The notes under the pieces were generated by a model that saw only the letters and a program-made list of their open reading frames with translations, was not told where the DNA came from and searched no databases. Of a DNA stretch of 64,000 bases, positions 1 to 9,238 are shown piece after piece (position 1 is the first letter of the stretch; every line of letters starts with the position of its first letter). Made by a program: the position numbers and the translations under genes. The stretch is from Streptomyces violaceoruber. Lineage in GTDB: Bacteria; Actinomycetota; Actinomycetes; Streptomycetales; Streptomycetaceae. The stretch spans positions 3,410,001 through 3,474,000 of the forward strand of contig NZ_CP137734.1 of the NCBI RefSeq assembly GCF_033406955.1, read 5' to 3'.

Positions 1-197
1 TCACCGTCGCCCACCACGACCAGCGCGGTGAAGCTGAAGCGACGACCACCCTTCACAACCTTGGCGACGCGGTTGATCGCGACGACGCGCTCAACGTAAG
101 CGGTCTTCTCGGCGGCACCTGCGCCACCGTCACGGCCCTTCCGGTCCCGCCGCTCGCCGCCACCGGCACCGCTACCGCGGCGCTGGGGTCCAGCCAT
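1..197 (-). CDS. rpsE: 30S ribosomal protein S5, 5' part only
   Basis: The first 65 codons of S5 are present and the rest lies beyond the left edge of the window. The ATG is at 195-197. The N-terminus is a Gly/Arg-rich, low-complexity tail of about 30 residues, as usual in actinomycetes. It is followed by the conserved [20 protein letters not shown] segment that starts the double-stranded RNA-binding domain, and by [12 protein letters not shown]5 sits on the solvent side of the 30S subunit and takes part in decoding accuracy and mRNA entry. It follows rplR by 43 bp as a distal gene of the spc operon, so it depends on the upstream promoter. Confidence 0.95.
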   Translation of the reverse strand, partial: MAGPQRRGSGAGGGERRDRKGRDGGAGAAEKTAYVERVVAINRVAKVVKGGRRFSFTALVVVGDG

Positions 198-240
198 TGG
201 AATTACCTCTCTCTGTTTCCGCTAGCGTTACGGAACCGGC

Positions 241-624
241 TCAGAACTTCAGTCCGGCTTCGCGGGCGGCGTCCGCCAGGGCGGCGATGCGCCCGGCGTA
301 CTGGTTACCACCACGGTCGAACACGACGGCCTCGACACCGGCAGCCTTGGCGCGCTCGGCGACCAGGGCGCCGACCTGCTTGGCCTGCGCGGACTTGTCG
401 GCCTCGCCACCGCGGATCGAGGTGTCCAGGGTGGACGCCGACGCCAGGGTGTGACCCTTGATGTCGTCGATCACCTGGGCCACGATGTGGCGGTTCGAAC
501 GGGTAACGACCAGACGGGGACGCTCCGCCGTACCCGAGAGATTCTTGCGAATCCGGATGTGGCGGCGCTTGATCGCGGCGCGCTTGTAGGCGTCGCCCTT
601 GAGGATCTTCTGTCCGTATGCCAT
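241..624 (-). CDS. rplR: 50S ribosomal protein L18
   Basis: The 127-residue product has the normal L18 length. It carries the basic N-terminus, the [17 protein letters not shown] core and the [25 protein letters not shown]-terminal region, here seen in pieces. L18 binds 5S rRNA together with L5 and mounts it on the large subunit. The ATG lies 3 bp after the rplF stop, which indicates coupled translation within the spc operon. Nothing unusual was seen in the reading frame. Confidence 0.97.
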   Translation of the reverse strand: MAYGQKILKGDAYKRAAIKRRHIRIRKNLSGTAERPRLVVTRSNRHIVAQVIDDIKGHTLASASTLDTSIRGGEADKSAQAKQVGALVAERAKAAGVEAVVFDRGGNQYAGRIAALADAAREAGLKF

Positions 625-627
625 GGC

Positions 628-1167
628 TTACTTACCCGCCTTTCCGACCTTGCGGCGGATGACTTCGCCCTCGTACTTGACGCCCTTGGCCTTGTACGGG
701 TCGGGCTTGCGCAGCTTGCGGATGTTGGCCGCAACCTCGCCGACCTTCTGCTTGTCGATGCCCTCGACCGAGAAGTGGGTCGGGTTCTCCACCTTGAAGG
801 TGATTCCCTCGGGGGCCTCGACCAGGATCGGGTGGCTGTAGCCGAGGGAGAACTCCAGGTTCGAACCCTTGGCGAGCACGCGGTAACCGACACCGCTGAT
901 CTCGAGCTTCTTCACGTAACCCTGGGTCACGCCGGTGATCATGTTCGCCACCAGCGTGCGGGACAGGCCGTGCAGGGCCTTGCTCTGACGCTCGTCGTTG
1001 GGGCGGGTGACGTTCAGCACGCCGTCCTCACCCTTGGCGATGTCGATCGGCGCCACGACGGTGTGGGTCAGCGAGCCCTTGGGGCCCTTGACCGAAACCG
1101 TACGGCCGTCGATGGTGACGTCCACGCCGGCGGGAACCGCGATGGGGAGCTTGCCGATGCGCGACAT
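628..1167 (-). CDS. rplF: 50S ribosomal protein L6
   Basis: The 179-residue protein starts [15 protein letters not shown] and has the two-lobed L6 fold. The C-terminal signature region [19 protein letters not shown], which contacts 23S rRNA near the factor-binding site, is complete. Length and termini match bacterial L6. It sits 24 bp downstream of rpsH and 3 bp upstream of rplR in the spc operon. Confidence 0.97.
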
Positions 1168-1191
1168 AGCTGTTTCCTCCGTTCCCTTCCG

Positions 1192-1590
1192 TTACCAGAC
1201 GTAGGCGAGGACTTCTCCGCCTACGCCCTTCTTGCCGGCCTGCTTGTCGGTGAGGAGCCCGTGGGACGTGGAGATGATCGCCACGCCGAGGCCACCCAGC
1301 ACCTTGGGCAGGTTGGTGGACTTCGCGTACACCCGGAGACCGGGCTTGGAGATCCGCTTGATGCCCGCGATGGAGCGCTCACGGTTCGGACCGAACTTCA
1401 GCTCGAGGGTGAGGTTCTTGCCAACCTCGGCGTCCTCGGTCTTCCAGCCGGTGATGAAGCCCTCCTGCTGGAGGATCTCCGCGATGTGAGACTTGATCTT
1501 GGACGCCGGCATCGTCACGGAGTCGTGGTACGCCGAGTTCGCGTTCCGCAGACGCGTAAGCATGTCTGCGATCGGATCAGTCATGGTCAT
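1192..1590 (-). CDS. rpsH: 30S ribosomal protein S8
   Basis: S8 binds helix 21 of 16S rRNA and is the classical spc-operon autoregulator in Escherichia coli. The start chosen is the ATG at 1588-1590, giving a 132-residue protein starting [16 protein letters not shown], the conserved S8 N-terminus. An upstream in-frame start at 1635 would add 15 unconserved residues. A purine-rich GAAGG lies just before the chosen ATG. The C-terminus has the S8 motif [13 protein letters not shown] and ends [10 protein letters not shown] 211-bp gap separates it from rpsN upstream. Confidence 0.96.
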   Translation of the reverse strand: MTMTDPIADMLTRLRNANSAYHDSVTMPASKIKSHIAEILQQEGFITGWKTEDAEVGKNLTLELKFGPNRERSIAGIKRISKPGLRVYAKSTNLPKVLGGLGVAIISTSHGLLTDKQAGKKGVGGEVLAYVW

Positions 1591-1801
1591 GAATTGGCCT
1601 TCGGCCTCTCTCGCCGGGGTTTCCTGGTGCGCCATCCCTCTCCCCGATCCGAGACGGGACGGGTGCGGCGCGGTGGACCTACGGCGTAGTAAGTCGTACG
1701 GGCGCGACAGACGCCCAACCCCGCAAGCCTAAGGCATGCGGAGCCGGGCCCCTGCCGACCCAGTTGCTTACCGAGAGTCTGAATAACCCGGAATTACCGG
1801 A
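1591..1801. other. Untranslated gap inside the spc operon (rpsN-rpsH)
   Basis: This 211-bp spacer is the longest gap within the r-protein cluster and holds no convincing gene. Read in the direction of transcription it begins with a repeated CCGGTAAT-like unit (about 1785-1801) and contains short GC-rich inverted repeats such as GGGCG/CGCCC near 1706-1723. Possible roles are an internal promoter, an S8 feedback site or a processing site. None of these can be shown from the sequence alone. Confidence 0.4.
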
Positions 1802-1987
1802 TTACCAGGAGCTCTTGGTCACGCCCGGCAGCTCGCCACGGTGAGCCATCTCACGAAGGCACACGCGGCACAGGCCGAACTTGCGGTAGACGGAGTGCGG
1901 ACGGCCGCAGCGCTGGCAGCGCGTGTAGCCGCGGACACCGAACTTGGGCTTGCGAGCAGCCTTGGCAATCAGAGCCTTCTTCGCCAT
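1802..1987 (-). CDS. rpsN: 30S ribosomal protein S14, zinc-binding (type Z) form
   Basis: The 61-residue product is the short type-Z S14. Two CxxC pairs, CQRC near residues 24-27 and CRVC near residues 40-43, form the zinc ribbon, so this is the zinc-containing (C+) paralogue. Streptomycetes also encode a longer zinc-free S14 elsewhere under Zur control; it is not in this window. The ATG at 1985-1987 lies 5 bp after rplE. A much longer in-frame reading extending upstream overlaps rplE and is not real. Confidence 0.97.
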   Translation of the reverse strand: MAKKALIAKAARKPKFGVRGYTRCQRCGRPHSVYRKFGLCRVCLREMAHRGELPGVTKSSW

Positions 1988-1992
1988 CTCGC

Positions 1993-2550
1993 TCACGCCT
2001 CCTTGAAGGGGAAGCCGAGGTGACGGAGGAGCGCGCGGCCCTCGGCGTCGTTGGTCGCCGTGGTCACCACGGTGATGTCCATACCCCGGGTGCGGTCGAT
2101 CTTGTCCTGGTCGATCTCGTGGAACATGACCTGCTCCGTGAGACCGAAGGTGTAGTTGCCACGGCCGTCGAACTGCTTGGGGGACAGGCCGCGGAAGTCG
2201 CGGATACGCGGCAGCGCCAGCGACAGGGTGCGGTCCAGGAACTCCCACATGCGGTCGCCACGGAGCGTGACGTGAGCACCGATCGGCTGACCCTCACGCA
2301 GCTTGAACTGCGCGATGGACTTGCGGGCCTTGGTGACGGCCGGCTTCTGACCGGTGATGGTGGTCAGGTCGCGGATCGCGCCCTCGATCAGCTTCGAGTC
2401 ACGGGCGGCGTCGCCGACACCCATGTTGACCACGATCTTCACGAGGCCGGGGATCTGCATGACGTTCTCGTAGGAGAACTCCTCACGCAGCTTGCCCGCG
2501 ATCTCCTCGCGGTACTTCGTCTTGAGACGCGGAGTGGTGGTGGTAGCCAT
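1993..2550 (-). CDS. rplE: 50S ribosomal protein L5
   Basis: The 185-residue protein shows the L5 signatures [19 protein letters not shown] and [20 protein letters not shown], read here as separate motifs. L5 joins L18 and L25 on 5S rRNA in the central protuberance and contacts P-site tRNA. Its ATG overlaps the rplX stop by one base (TGATG), indicating translational coupling. Confidence 0.97.
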   Translation of the reverse strand: MATTTTPRLKTKYREEIAGKLREEFSYENVMQIPGLVKIVVNMGVGDAARDSKLIEGAIRDLTTITGQKPAVTKARKSIAQFKLREGQPIGAHVTLRGDRMWEFLDRTLSLALPRIRDFRGLSPKQFDGRGNYTFGLTEQVMFHEIDQDKIDRTRGMDITVVTTATNDAEGRALLRHLGFPFKEA

Positions 2551-2873
2551 CAGATGTCCTCACCCGTCCGCTTGGCAACGCGAACCTTGTTGCCCTCGTC
2601 GTCGAAGCGGTAACCGACGCGCGTGACGACCTTGTTGCCGTCCTTCTCCACGACCAGCTGGACGTTGGAGACGTGGATCGGGGCCTCGGTGGTCACGATG
2701 CCGCCGGCCTGCGAACCGCGAGCGGTCGGACCGGCCTTGGTGTGCTTCTTGACCCGGTTGACACCCTCGACCAGGACGCGGTCCTCACGGGGGAAGGCCG
2801 CGATGACCTTGCCCTGCTTGCCCTTGTCCTTACCGGTGATGACCTGGACCAGGTCGCCCTTCTTGATCTTCAT
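2550..2873 (-). CDS. rplX: 50S ribosomal protein L24
   Basis: L24 is an assembly-initiating protein with a KOW domain ([19 protein letters not shown] near the N-terminus). The start chosen is the ATG at 2871-2873 (MKIKKGDL, 107 residues). The alternative GTG two codons upstream, which overlaps the rplN stop, lies only 3 nt from the GGAGGT ribosome-binding site, whereas the ATG is 9 nt away. It overlaps rplE at its 3' end by one base. Confidence 0.95.
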   Translation of the reverse strand: MKIKKGDLVQVITGKDKGKQGKVIAAFPREDRVLVEGVNRVKKHTKAGPTARGSQAGGIVTTEAPIHVSNVQLVVEKDGNKVVTRVGYRFDDEGNKVRVAKRTGEDI

Positions 2874-2875
2874 GC

Positions 2876-3244
2876 TCACAGCACCTCCGGCGCGAGGGAG
2901 ATGATCTTCATGAACTTCTTCTCGCGCAGCTCACGGCCCACCGGGCCGAAGATACGGGTGCCGCGAGGGTCGCCGTCGTTCTTCAGAATGACGGCGGCGT
3001 TCTCGTCGAAGCGGATGTACGAGCCGTCGGGACGGCGGCGCTCCTTGACGGTGCGAACGATGACCGCCTTGACGACGTCACCCTTCTTCACGTTGCCACC
3101 GGGGATCGCGTCCTTGACGGTGGCGACGATGACGTCACCGATACCCGCGTAGCGGCGGCCCGAGCCACCGAGCACACGGATGGTCAGGATTTCCTTCGCA
3201 CCCGTGTTGTCGGCGACACGCAGCCGCGACTCCTGCTGGATCAC
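2876..3244 (-). CDS. rplN: 50S ribosomal protein L14
   Basis: The 122-residue protein starts [18 protein letters not shown] and has the highly conserved L14 beta-barrel, including the [19 protein letters not shown] segment near the C-terminus. L14 forms the intersubunit bridge with 16S rRNA and is the docking site for ribosome-silencing factor RsfS. It is separated from rpsQ by a 107-bp spacer with two hairpins, unlike the tight junctions around it. Confidence 0.97.
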   Translation of the reverse strand: MIQQESRLRVADNTGAKEILTIRVLGGSGRRYAGIGDVIVATVKDAIPGGNVKKGDVVKAVIVRTVKERRRPDGSYIRFDENAAVILKNDGDPRGTRIFGPVGRELREKKFMKIISLAPEVL

Positions 3245-3272
3245 GTCTATCTCCTGAATGTCTGCCGGTTCC

Positions 3273-3345
3273 CCGGGAGTCGGTCACCTTGGTGAACGAC
3301 TCCCGGAGCCTGGCGGAACTGTCCTGCGAGGAATGCCCCGCAGGA
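3273..3345 (-). promoter_or_regulatory. Tandem hairpins between rpsQ and rplN
   Basis: Two inverted repeats fill the rpsQ-rplN spacer. The first, 3273-3306, is a 16-bp stem with one mismatch and a 2-nt spacer; its left arm begins CCGGGAGTCG and its right arm ends CGACTCCCGG. The second, 3322-3345, is a 10-bp stem with one mismatch and loop AATG. Neither is followed by a T-run on the minus strand, so a processing or mRNA-stability site, or a weak attenuator, seems likelier than a full terminator. Confidence 0.6.
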
Positions 3346-3351
3346 GATTTC

Positions 3352-3639
3352 TTACTTGGCCTTCTCGAGGACCTCGACGACGCGCCAGCGCTTCGTCGCG
3401 GACAGCGGCCGGGTCTCCATGAGGAGGACACGGTCGCCGACGCCCGCGGCGTTCTGCTCGTCGTGAGCCTTGAGCTTCTCGGTACGGCGGATGACCTTGC
3501 CGTACAGGGCGTGGGTCACGCGGTCCTCGACGGCGACGACGACGGTCTTGTCCATCTTGTCGCTGACGACCAGACCCTGGCGGGTCTTGCGGAAGCCGCG
3601 CGCGGCCTTCGTCTCTTCAGTCACATTGCTCTCGCTCAT
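3352..3639 (-). CDS. rpsQ: 30S ribosomal protein S17
   Basis: The 95-residue protein contains the OB-fold S17 signature: [20 protein letters not shown], then [22 protein letters not shown], given here in shorter pieces. S17 is a primary 16S rRNA-binding protein. Its start overlaps the rpmC stop (TGATG). The N-terminal dozen residues, including [10 protein letters not shown], are a normal actinobacterial extension. Confidence 0.96.
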   Translation of the reverse strand: MSESNVTEETKAARGFRKTRQGLVVSDKMDKTVVVAVEDRVTHALYGKVIRRTEKLKAHDEQNAAGVGDRVLLMETRPLSATKRWRVVEVLEKAK

Positions 3640-3863
3640 CAGGCGCTCTCCACCGTCTCGATGCCCAGCTCGCGCTCACGCATCAGGGTGTAGATCCGGG
3701 CGATGTCCTTACGGACGGCCTTGAGCCGACCGTGGTTCTCGAGCTGGCCCGTCGCCGCCTGGAAGCGGAGGTTGAACAGCTCTTCCTTGGCCTCGCGGAG
3801 CTTCGCCAGAAGCTCCTCGTTGCCCAGCTCGCGCAGCTCGGACGCCTTGGTACCGGCCGACAT
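3639..3863 (-). CDS. rpmC: 50S ribosomal protein L29
   Basis: The product is a 74-residue helical hairpin starting [13 protein letters not shown], with the conserved [16 protein letters not shown] motif. L29 lies at the polypeptide exit tunnel next to L23 and helps form the docking platform for SRP and trigger factor. The ATG at 3861-3863 overlaps the rplP stop; a GTG directly upstream would add only one residue. It is coupled on both sides. Confidence 0.95.
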   Translation of the reverse strand: MSAGTKASELRELGNEELLAKLREAKEELFNLRFQAATGQLENHGRLKAVRKDIARIYTLMRERELGIETVESA

Positions 3864-4282
3864 CACGCTTCACCTGCCTCGCGCTTGACGATCCGGCACT
3901 TCATCGGCAGCTTGTGGGCCGCACGGGTCAGCGCCTCACGGGCGATCTTCTCGTTGGGGTAGGACAGCTCGAACATGACCCGGCCCGGGTGCACGTTCGC
4001 GATCCACCACTCCGGAGAACCCTTACCGGAACCCATGCGGGTCTCGGCCGGCTTCTTCGTGAGCGGGCGGTCCGGGTAGATGTTGATCCAGACCTTGCCG
4101 CCACGCTTGATGTGGCGGGTCATCGCGATACGGGCCGCCTCGATCTGGCGGTTGGTCACGTACGCCGGCGTGAGGGCCTGGATGCCGTACTCGCCGAACG
4201 CAACCTGCGTACCGCCCTTGGCCATGCCGCGGCGCTTGGGGTGGTGCTGCTTGCGGTGCTTGACCCTACGGGGGATCAGCAT
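3863..4282 (-). CDS. rplP: 50S ribosomal protein L16
   Basis: The 139-residue protein starts [14 protein letters not shown] and holds the L16 signatures [11 protein letters not shown] and [13 protein letters not shown]16 organises the A-site region of 23S rRNA and is needed for late 50S assembly. Length and termini are canonical. It begins 5 bp after rpsC. Confidence 0.97.
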   Translation of the reverse strand: MLIPRRVKHRKQHHPKRRGMAKGGTQVAFGEYGIQALTPAYVTNRQIEAARIAMTRHIKRGGKVWINIYPDRPLTKKPAETRMGSGKGSPEWWIANVHPGRVMFELSYPNEKIAREALTRAAHKLPMKCRIVKREAGEA

Positions 4283-4287
4283 GACGG

Positions 4288-5121
4288 TCAGGCCTCCGTT
4301 CCGGTGCTCTCAGCCGGAGCGGCAGCGGCGGGCGCCTCGGCCTTGGTGGCCTCGGCGGCCGGAGCCGACTGCTGCTGCGGCTTGCGCCCGCGACGCTCGC
4401 CACCGCGGCCACCACGGGCCGGGCGGTCGTTGCCGCCACCGCGGGCCGGGCGGTTGCCCGCACGCGCGGCGGCGTTCTCGGCGCGGACCTCGGCGATGTT
4501 CTTGACGTCGCCCTTGTAGATCCAGACCTTCACACCGATGCGGCCGAAGGTCGTCTTGGCCTCGAAGAAGCCGTAGTCCACGTTCGCGCGGAGCGTGTGC
4601 AGGGGCACACGGCCCTCGCGGTAGAACTCCGAGCGGGACATCTCGGCGCCACCGAGGCGGCCACCGCACTGGATCTTGATGCCCTTGGCGCCGGCCTTCA
4701 TCGTGCCCTGCATGCTCTTGCGCATGGCGCGACGGAAGGAGACGCGGGAGGAGAGCTGCTCGGCGACGGCCTGGGCAACCAGCTGAGCGTCGGTCTCGGG
4801 GCTCTTGACCTCGAGGATGTTCAGCTGGACCTGCTTGCCGGTGAGCTTCTCGAGCTGACCGCGGATCTTGTCGGCCTCCGCACCGCGGCGGCCGATGACG
4901 ATGCCCGGACGAGCCGTGTGGATGTCCACGCGGACGCGGTCACGGGTGCGCTCGATCTCGACCTTGGAGATGCCGGCGCGCTCCATGCCGGACGTCAGCA
5001 TCCGGCGGATGGCGACGTCTTCCTTGACGTAGTCCTTGTACAGCTTGTCGGCGTACCAACGCGACTTGAAGTCGGTGGTGATGCCGAGCCGGAACCCGTG
5101 CGGGTTTACCTTCTGGCCCAT
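4288..5121 (-). CDS. rpsC: 30S ribosomal protein S3 with basic Ala/Gly/Arg-rich tail
   Basis: The protein has 277 residues, about 40 more than E. coli S3. The N-terminal KH-type RNA-binding domain includes [17 protein letters not shown], and the C-terminal domain includes [13 protein letters not shown] and [18 protein letters not shown]. Residues from about 220 form a low-complexity tail with repeated RPARGG-like units followed by an Ala/Glu/Thr-rich end, typical of streptomycetes. S3 lines the mRNA entry channel. Its ATG overlaps the rplV stop (TAATG). Confidence 0.97.
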   Translation of the reverse strand: MGQKVNPHGFRLGITTDFKSRWYADKLYKDYVKEDVAIRRMLTSGMERAGISKVEIERTRDRVRVDIHTARPGIVIGRRGAEADKIRGQLEKLTGKQVQLNILEVKSPETDAQLVAQAVAEQLSSRVSFRRAMRKSMQGTMKAGAKGIKIQCGGRLGGAEMSRSEFYREGRVPLHTLRANVDYGFFEAKTTFGRIGVKVWIYKGDVKNIAEVRAENAAARAGNRPARGGGNDRPARGGRGGERRGRKPQQQSAPAAEATKAEAPAAAAPAESTGTEA

Positions 5122-5468
5122 TACCGGGTTCCTTCCTTGCTGCTGACGACCACGGTGATGTGGCTGGTCCGCTTGCGGATCCGGTAGGCGCGGCCCTGGG
5201 CACGCGGACGGAACCGCTTCAGGGTCGGGCCCTCGTCGACGTACGCCTCGGAAATGAAGAGGCTGTCGGCGTCGGTGTGGTCGTAGTTGTGCGCGGCGTT
5301 GGCGATGGCGCTGTCCAGCACCTTGCCGACCGGCACGCTCGCGGCCTGCGGGGCGAAACGCAGGACCGCCTGAGCCTCCGTGGCATCCATGCCACGGATG
5401 AGGTCCACCACGCGGCGGGCCTTCATGGGCGTGACGCGGATGTACCGCGCCTGGGCCCTGGCTTCCAT
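5121..5468 (-). CDS. rplV: 50S ribosomal protein L22
   Basis: L22 lines the exit tunnel and is a macrolide-contact protein through its beta-hairpin. The 115-residue form starts [18 protein letters not shown], where family homology begins, and has a GAAGGGA ribosome-binding site five bases upstream. Two further ATGs at 5492 and 5498 would add 8-10 residues and also lie within reach of a weaker GGTGG, so a 125-residue product cannot be excluded. The hairpin motif [17 protein letters not shown] is intact, with no insertion. Confidence 0.93.
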   Translation of the reverse strand: MEARAQARYIRVTPMKARRVVDLIRGMDATEAQAVLRFAPQAASVPVGKVLDSAIANAAHNYDHTDADSLFISEAYVDEGPTLKRFRPRAQGRAYRIRKRTSHITVVVSSKEGTR

Positions 5469-5510
5469 GGTTGTCCCTTCAGTGTTTGTCATGGTCATTC
5501 CACCCCGCTG

Positions 5511-5792
5511 TTAGCGGCGCTTCGACTTCCGGTCGTCCTTGACGTGACCCCGGAAGGTGCGCGTCGGCGAGAACTCGCCGAGCTTGTGGCCGACCATGGA
5601 CTCGGTGACAAACACCGGGATGTGGGTCTTGCCGTTGTGCACCGCGATCGTGTGGCCGAGCATCGCCGGGACGATCATCGAGCGACGGGACCAGGTCTTG
5701 ATGACGTTCTTGGTACCGGCTTCGTTCTGCGTGTCCACCTTCTTGATCAGGTGGTCGTCGACGAAGGGTCCCTTCTTCAAGCTACGAGGCAT
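5511..5792 (-). CDS. rpsS: 30S ribosomal protein S19
   Basis: The 93-residue protein starts [15 protein letters not shown] and has the conserved [16 protein letters not shown] signature. S19 sits on the 30S head and contacts A-site tRNA and bridge B1. Length and termini are canonical. It lies 12 bp downstream of rplB within the S10 operon. Confidence 0.97.
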   Translation of the reverse strand: MPRSLKKGPFVDDHLIKKVDTQNEAGTKNVIKTWSRRSMIVPAMLGHTIAVHNGKTHIPVFVTESMVGHKLGEFSPTRTFRGHVKDDRKSKRR

Positions 5793-5804
5793 CTCAACCC
5801 GTCC

Positions 5805-6641
5805 TTAGCGCTTCTTGTTCGTCTTGCGGCGGCGGACGATGTACTTGTTCGACGCCTTCTTGGGCGAACGAGTACGGCCTTCCTTCTTGCCCCAGGGGGA
5901 CACCGGGTGGCGACCACCCGAGGTACGGCCTTCGCCACCACCGTGCGGGTGGTCCACCGGGTTCATGACCACACCACGCACGGTCGGGCGAACGCCCAGC
6001 CAGCGCTTACGGCCCGCCTTGCCCCAGTTGATGTTGCTCTGCTCGGCGTTGCCGACCTCGCCGACCGTGGCGCGGCAGCGCTGGTCGACCAGGCGGATCT
6101 CTCCGGACGGCATGCGAAGGTGGGCCATGGTGCCCTCCTTCGCGAGCAGCTGCACGGAGGCACCGGCGGAGCGGGCGAACTTGGCGCCGCCACCGGGACG
6201 GAGCTCGATCGCGTGGATCGTCGTACCGACCGGGATGTTGCGGAGCGCCAGGTTGTTGCCCGGCTTGATGTCGGCCCCGGGACCGTTCTCGACGCGGTCG
6301 CCCTGCTGCAGGTTGCGCGGGGCGAGGATGTAGCGCTTCTCGCCGTCGGCGTAGTGCAGCAGCGCGATGCGCGCGGTGCGGTTGGGGTCGTACTCGATGT
6401 GCGCGACCTTCGCCGGCACGCCGTCCTTGTCGTGCCGACGGAAGTCGATGACACGGTAGGCGCGCTTGTGTCCGCCACCCTGGTGGCGAACGGTCACACG
6501 ACCGGCGTTGTTACGGCCGCCCTTGCTGTGCAGCGGGCGGACCAGCGACTTCTCCGGCGTGGACCGCGTGACCTCGACGAAGTCGGCGACGCTGGAGCCA
6601 CGACGGCCCGGCGTAGTCGGCTTGTACTTGCGGATTCCCAT
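5805..6641 (-). CDS. rplB: 50S ribosomal protein L2
   Basis: The 278-residue protein has the OB and SH3-like barrels of L2, which are required for subunit association and peptidyl transferase activity. The C-terminal signature [17 protein letters not shown] contains the conserved His implicated in activity, and the Lys/Arg-rich tail is complete. It starts 40 bp after rplW. Confidence 0.98.
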   Translation of the reverse strand: MGIRKYKPTTPGRRGSSVADFVEVTRSTPEKSLVRPLHSKGGRNNAGRVTVRHQGGGHKRAYRVIDFRRHDKDGVPAKVAHIEYDPNRTARIALLHYADGEKRYILAPRNLQQGDRVENGPGADIKPGNNLALRNIPVGTTIHAIELRPGGGAKFARSAGASVQLLAKEGTMAHLRMPSGEIRLVDQRCRATVGEVGNAEQSNINWGKAGRKRWLGVRPTVRGVVMNPVDHPHGGGEGRTSGGRHPVSPWGKKEGRTRSPKKASNKYIVRRRKTNKKR

Positions 6642-6681
6642 TTCTCAGTCCTCGTCCGATTCCGGACGATCCGGACCTCCG

Positions 6682-7101
6682 TCAGGAGGTCGGACCGCCG
6701 AAGATGTCGATACGGTCGCCCTCGGCGAGGGTCACGATCGCGCGCTTGCTGTCGGCACGCTTGCCGAAGCCCGTGCGGGTCCGCTTCCGCTTGCCCTGGC
6801 GGTTGATCGTGTTGACCCCGGTGACCTTGACCGAGAAGACCGCCTGGACGGCCTCCTTGATCTGGGTCTTGTTGGAGCCCGGCGCGACGACGAACGTGTA
6901 CTTGTTCTCGTCGAGGAGCGCGTAGCTCTTCTCGGACACGACCGGCTTCAGCAGCACGTCACGGGGGTCCGTGAACGCCTTGCTGGCCGGGGTGACGACG
7001 GTGTTCTTGCCCTCGGCCTCGTGGCGGCGCGCCTTGGCGACGCGCGCGGCCTTGGCGGCCTTGGCCGCCTTGGAGGCGATGCTCGGGTGACGCGTAGCCA
7101 T
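6682..7101 (-). CDS. rplW: 50S ribosomal protein L23 with Ala/Lys-rich N-terminal extension
   Basis: L23 is the main chaperone and SRP docking protein at the tunnel exit. The 139-residue protein carries about 45 extra residues before the core, which begins [17 protein letters not shown]. The extension contains a run of Lys-Ala-Ala units and is basic. Extended L23 is usual in streptomycetes, so it is not a misassigned start. The ATG overlaps the rplD stop by one base. Confidence 0.96.
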   Translation of the reverse strand: MATRHPSIASKAAKAAKAARVAKARRHEAEGKNTVVTPASKAFTDPRDVLLKPVVSEKSYALLDENKYTFVVAPGSNKTQIKEAVQAVFSVKVTGVNTINRQGKRKRTRTGFGKRADSKRAIVTLAEGDRIDIFGGPTS

Positions 7102-7760
7102 CAGGCTTCGCTCCCTTCGGTGTCAACGGCCTTGTTGGGGCCAGACACGAAGGACTCGAAAGCGGCCTGGGTGAAGACCACGTCGTCCGAGACGAGAACG
7201 TCGTACGTGTTCAGCTGGCCCGGCTCCAGGATGTGGATCTGGGGCAGGTTGCGGGCGGACAGCCACGCGGCCTCGTCGGCGCGGTCGACGACCAGGAGCA
7301 GGTTCTTGCGCTCCGAGATCTTGCCGAACAGCGTCCGGGCGGCCTTCGTGGACGGGTTCTCGCCCTCGATGACGCCGGTCACGACGTGGATGCGGTTGTG
7401 GCGGGCCCGGTCGGTGAGGGCGTGGCGCAGGGCCGCGGCCTTCATCTTCTTCGGGGTCCGCTGCGAGTAGTCACGCGGCTGCGGGCCGTGGACGACGCCA
7501 CCGCCGGCGAACTGCGGCGCACGGGTCGAACCCTGGCGGGCGCGGCCGGTGCCCTTCTGGCGGTACGGCTTCTTGCCGCCACCACGGACCTCGCCGCGAC
7601 GCTTGGTCTTGTGCGTGCCCTGGCGGGCAGCGGCGTTCTGCGCGACGACGACCTGGTGGATCAGCGGAATGCTGATCTTCTCCACGCCGAAGATCTCCGC
7701 GGGGAGCTCGACGCTTCCGGTCTTCTCGCCGGCAGGCGAAAGGATGTCAACAGTGCTCAT
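7101..7760 (-). CDS. rplD: 50S ribosomal protein L4
   Basis: The 219-residue protein has the internal tunnel-loop signature: [20 protein letters not shown], then [19 protein letters not shown]4 is the feedback repressor of the S10 operon in E. coli. Whether the long rpsJ leader seen here serves L4 in this organism is unknown. The gene starts 8 bp after rplC and is coupled to rplW. Confidence 0.97.
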   Translation of the reverse strand: MSTVDILSPAGEKTGSVELPAEIFGVEKISIPLIHQVVVAQNAAARQGTHKTKRRGEVRGGGKKPYRQKGTGRARQGSTRAPQFAGGGVVHGPQPRDYSQRTPKKMKAAALRHALTDRARHNRIHVVTGVIEGENPSTKAARTLFGKISERKNLLLVVDRADEAAWLSARNLPQIHILEPGQLNTYDVLVSDDVVFTQAAFESFVSGPNKAVDTEGSEA

Positions 7761-7768
7761 CGGTTACC

Positions 7769-8413
7769 TCAGGCCCCCTTGGCCGCAGTGCGGACCAGGA
7801 CGAGGCCGCCGTTCGGACCAGGAACCGCGCCCTTGATGAGGAGCAGGCCCTTCTCCGCGTCAACGGCGTGAACGGTCAGGTTCTGGGTGGTGACCCGCTC
7901 GTTGCCCATGCGACCCGCCATGCGCATGCCCTTGAAGACACGGCCGGGGGTGGCACAGCCACCGATGGATCCGGGCATGCGGTGCACACGGTGGGCACCG
8001 TGCGACGCCTTGCCACCCTTGAAGTTGTGGCGCTTCATGACGCCGGCGAAGCCCTTGCCCTTGCTCTTCGCGGTGACGTCGACCTTCACGCCGGACTCGA
8101 AGGCCTCAGCGGTGATCTCCTGGCCGAGGGTGTACTCGCTGGCAGCAGCGGTACGGATCTCGACGAGGTGACGACGGGGGGTGACGTCGGCCTTGGCGAA
8201 GTGGCCCTTGAGGGGCTTGTTCACCTTGCGCGGGTCGATCTCGCCGAACGCGATCTGGACCGACTCGTAGCCGTCGACGTCGTTCGTACGGACCTGGGTG
8301 ACGACGTTGGGGCCGGCCTTGACGACGGTGACCGGAACAACACGGTTGTTCTCGTCCCACACCTGCGTCATGCCGAGCTTCTCGCCCAGGATGCCCTTGA
8401 TCTGCTTGGTCAT
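7769..8413 (-). CDS. rplC: 50S ribosomal protein L3
   Basis: The start is set at the ATG at 8411-8413, giving 214 residues starting [19 protein letters not shown], the conserved N-terminus. An open frame continues upstream into the rpsJ end but is not conserved. The L3 signature [18 protein letters not shown] and the loop reaching the peptidyl transferase centre are intact. It is 16 bp downstream of rpsJ. Confidence 0.97.
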   Translation of the reverse strand: MTKQIKGILGEKLGMTQVWDENNRVVPVTVVKAGPNVVTQVRTNDVDGYESVQIAFGEIDPRKVNKPLKGHFAKADVTPRRHLVEIRTAAASEYTLGQEITAEAFESGVKVDVTAKSKGKGFAGVMKRHNFKGGKASHGAHRVHRMPGSIGGCATPGRVFKGMRMAGRMGNERVTTQNLTVHAVDAEKGLLLIKGAVPGPNGGLVLVRTAAKGA

Positions 8414-8429
8414 CTTCAGATCACCGCCC

Positions 8430-8738
8430 TCAGAGCTTGATCTCGATGTCGACACCGGCCGGGAGGTCGAGTCGCATCAGAGAGTCAACGGTCTTGGGGG
8501 TCGGGTCGAGGATGTCGATCAGGCGCTTGTGCGTGCGCATCTCGAAGTGCTCGCGCGAGTCCTTGTACTTGTGCGGCGACTTGATGACGCAGTACACGTT
8601 CTTCTCAGTGGGCAGCGGCACCGGGCCCGCGACCGACGCACCAGTGCGAGTCACCGTCTCGACGATCTTCTTCGCCGAAGAGTCGATGACCTCGTGGTCG
8701 TAGGCCTTGAGCCGGATGCGGATCTTCTGTCCCGCCAT
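8430..8738 (-). CDS. rpsJ: 30S ribosomal protein S10 (NusE)
   Basis: The 102-residue protein starts [19 protein letters not shown] and has the signature [20 protein letters not shown], ending GVDIEIKL. S10 is a 30S head protein and, as NusE, also binds NusB and the NusG C-terminal domain to couple transcription and translation. It is the first gene of the S10-spc superoperon and is preceded by a leader of about 330 nt. Confidence 0.98.
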   Translation of the reverse strand: MAGQKIRIRLKAYDHEVIDSSAKKIVETVTRTGASVAGPVPLPTEKNVYCVIKSPHKYKDSREHFEMRTHKRLIDILDPTPKTVDSLMRLDLPAGVDIEIKL

Positions 8739-9070
8739 GGCTACTCAGTAGTCCTGTCTCTCGTAACGCTCTGGACCCGGTGGTCCTTGTCCATTCCGCT
8801 CCCCCTCCGACCCACGCGGTCGGGCGTGTCGCACTCTCGCTGACATGAATGTCCCTCTTCGGGACTTTCCCTGCCTGGGAGTGCGGGCCCTTCCGGAACC
8901 GCGGACCGGGGGCGAGAGGCCCACCGGGCGCCTGGCCTGCACCCCGCTGACGCTTCCCGGAAGATTCCCGTACGTCCGCCCCTGAGCAGGGACGACGAGT
9001 ACTGTGGGACTCGCTTCCGGTCCCCCCGGCGGGAGGCGCGCAGCATCGGCACTCGACCGAGCAACCCCGC
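8739..9070 (-). promoter_or_regulatory. rpsJ leader: Long structured 5' leader of the S10 operon
   Basis: No gene is supported between rpsJ and the next coding region. If the candidate promoter is right, about 330 nt of leader precede rpsJ. It contains several stems: GGACC/GGTCC at 8773-8786, the shared element at 8807-8831, and a nested structure in which GCACTC (8831-8836) can pair with GAGTGC (8878-8883) around the GTCCC/GGGAC hairpin at 8851-8865. Such a layout is expected for r-protein feedback control, but the ligand cannot be inferred. Confidence 0.5.
8807..8831 (-). promoter_or_regulatory. 25-nt hairpin element shared with the rpsL leader
   Basis: On the plus strand the element runs CCGACC-CACGC-GGTCGG, a 6-bp stem with a 5-nt loop, followed by GCGTGTCG. 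It is identical at 24 of 25 positions to 46061-46085 in the rpsL leader, in the same orientation relative to the gene. It ends about 68 nt before the rpsJ ATG. Confidence 0.7.
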
Positions 9071-9071
9071 T

Positions 9072-9102
9072 AGTCTGCCATACGGGGCGCGGGGCTGGCC
9101 AA
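9072..9102 (-). promoter_or_regulatory. Candidate S10-operon promoter
   Basis: On the minus strand TTGGCC (9097-9102) and CAGACT (9072-9077) are separated by 19 bp. This is a weak fit to the principal-sigma consensus, but it is the best pair found upstream of rpsJ. Confidence 0.3.
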
Positions 9103-9238
9103 TCGGGCCGGAGAGAATACCCCGGGGGTGACGGAGATCAAACCCGAGGCGTGCCGCGCCTCGGCCGGAAGCGCCGGCATACCCGATCCGTGACGGACCG
9201 TGGCGCTCGGGTCACCGTACGAGCGTGCCGGGCGGACG

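Noticed and set aside
3245..3431. Minus-strand frame across the rpsQ-rplN gap
   Set aside because: It reads both rpsQ and rplN ends out of frame and crosses two hairpins; no ribosome-binding site.
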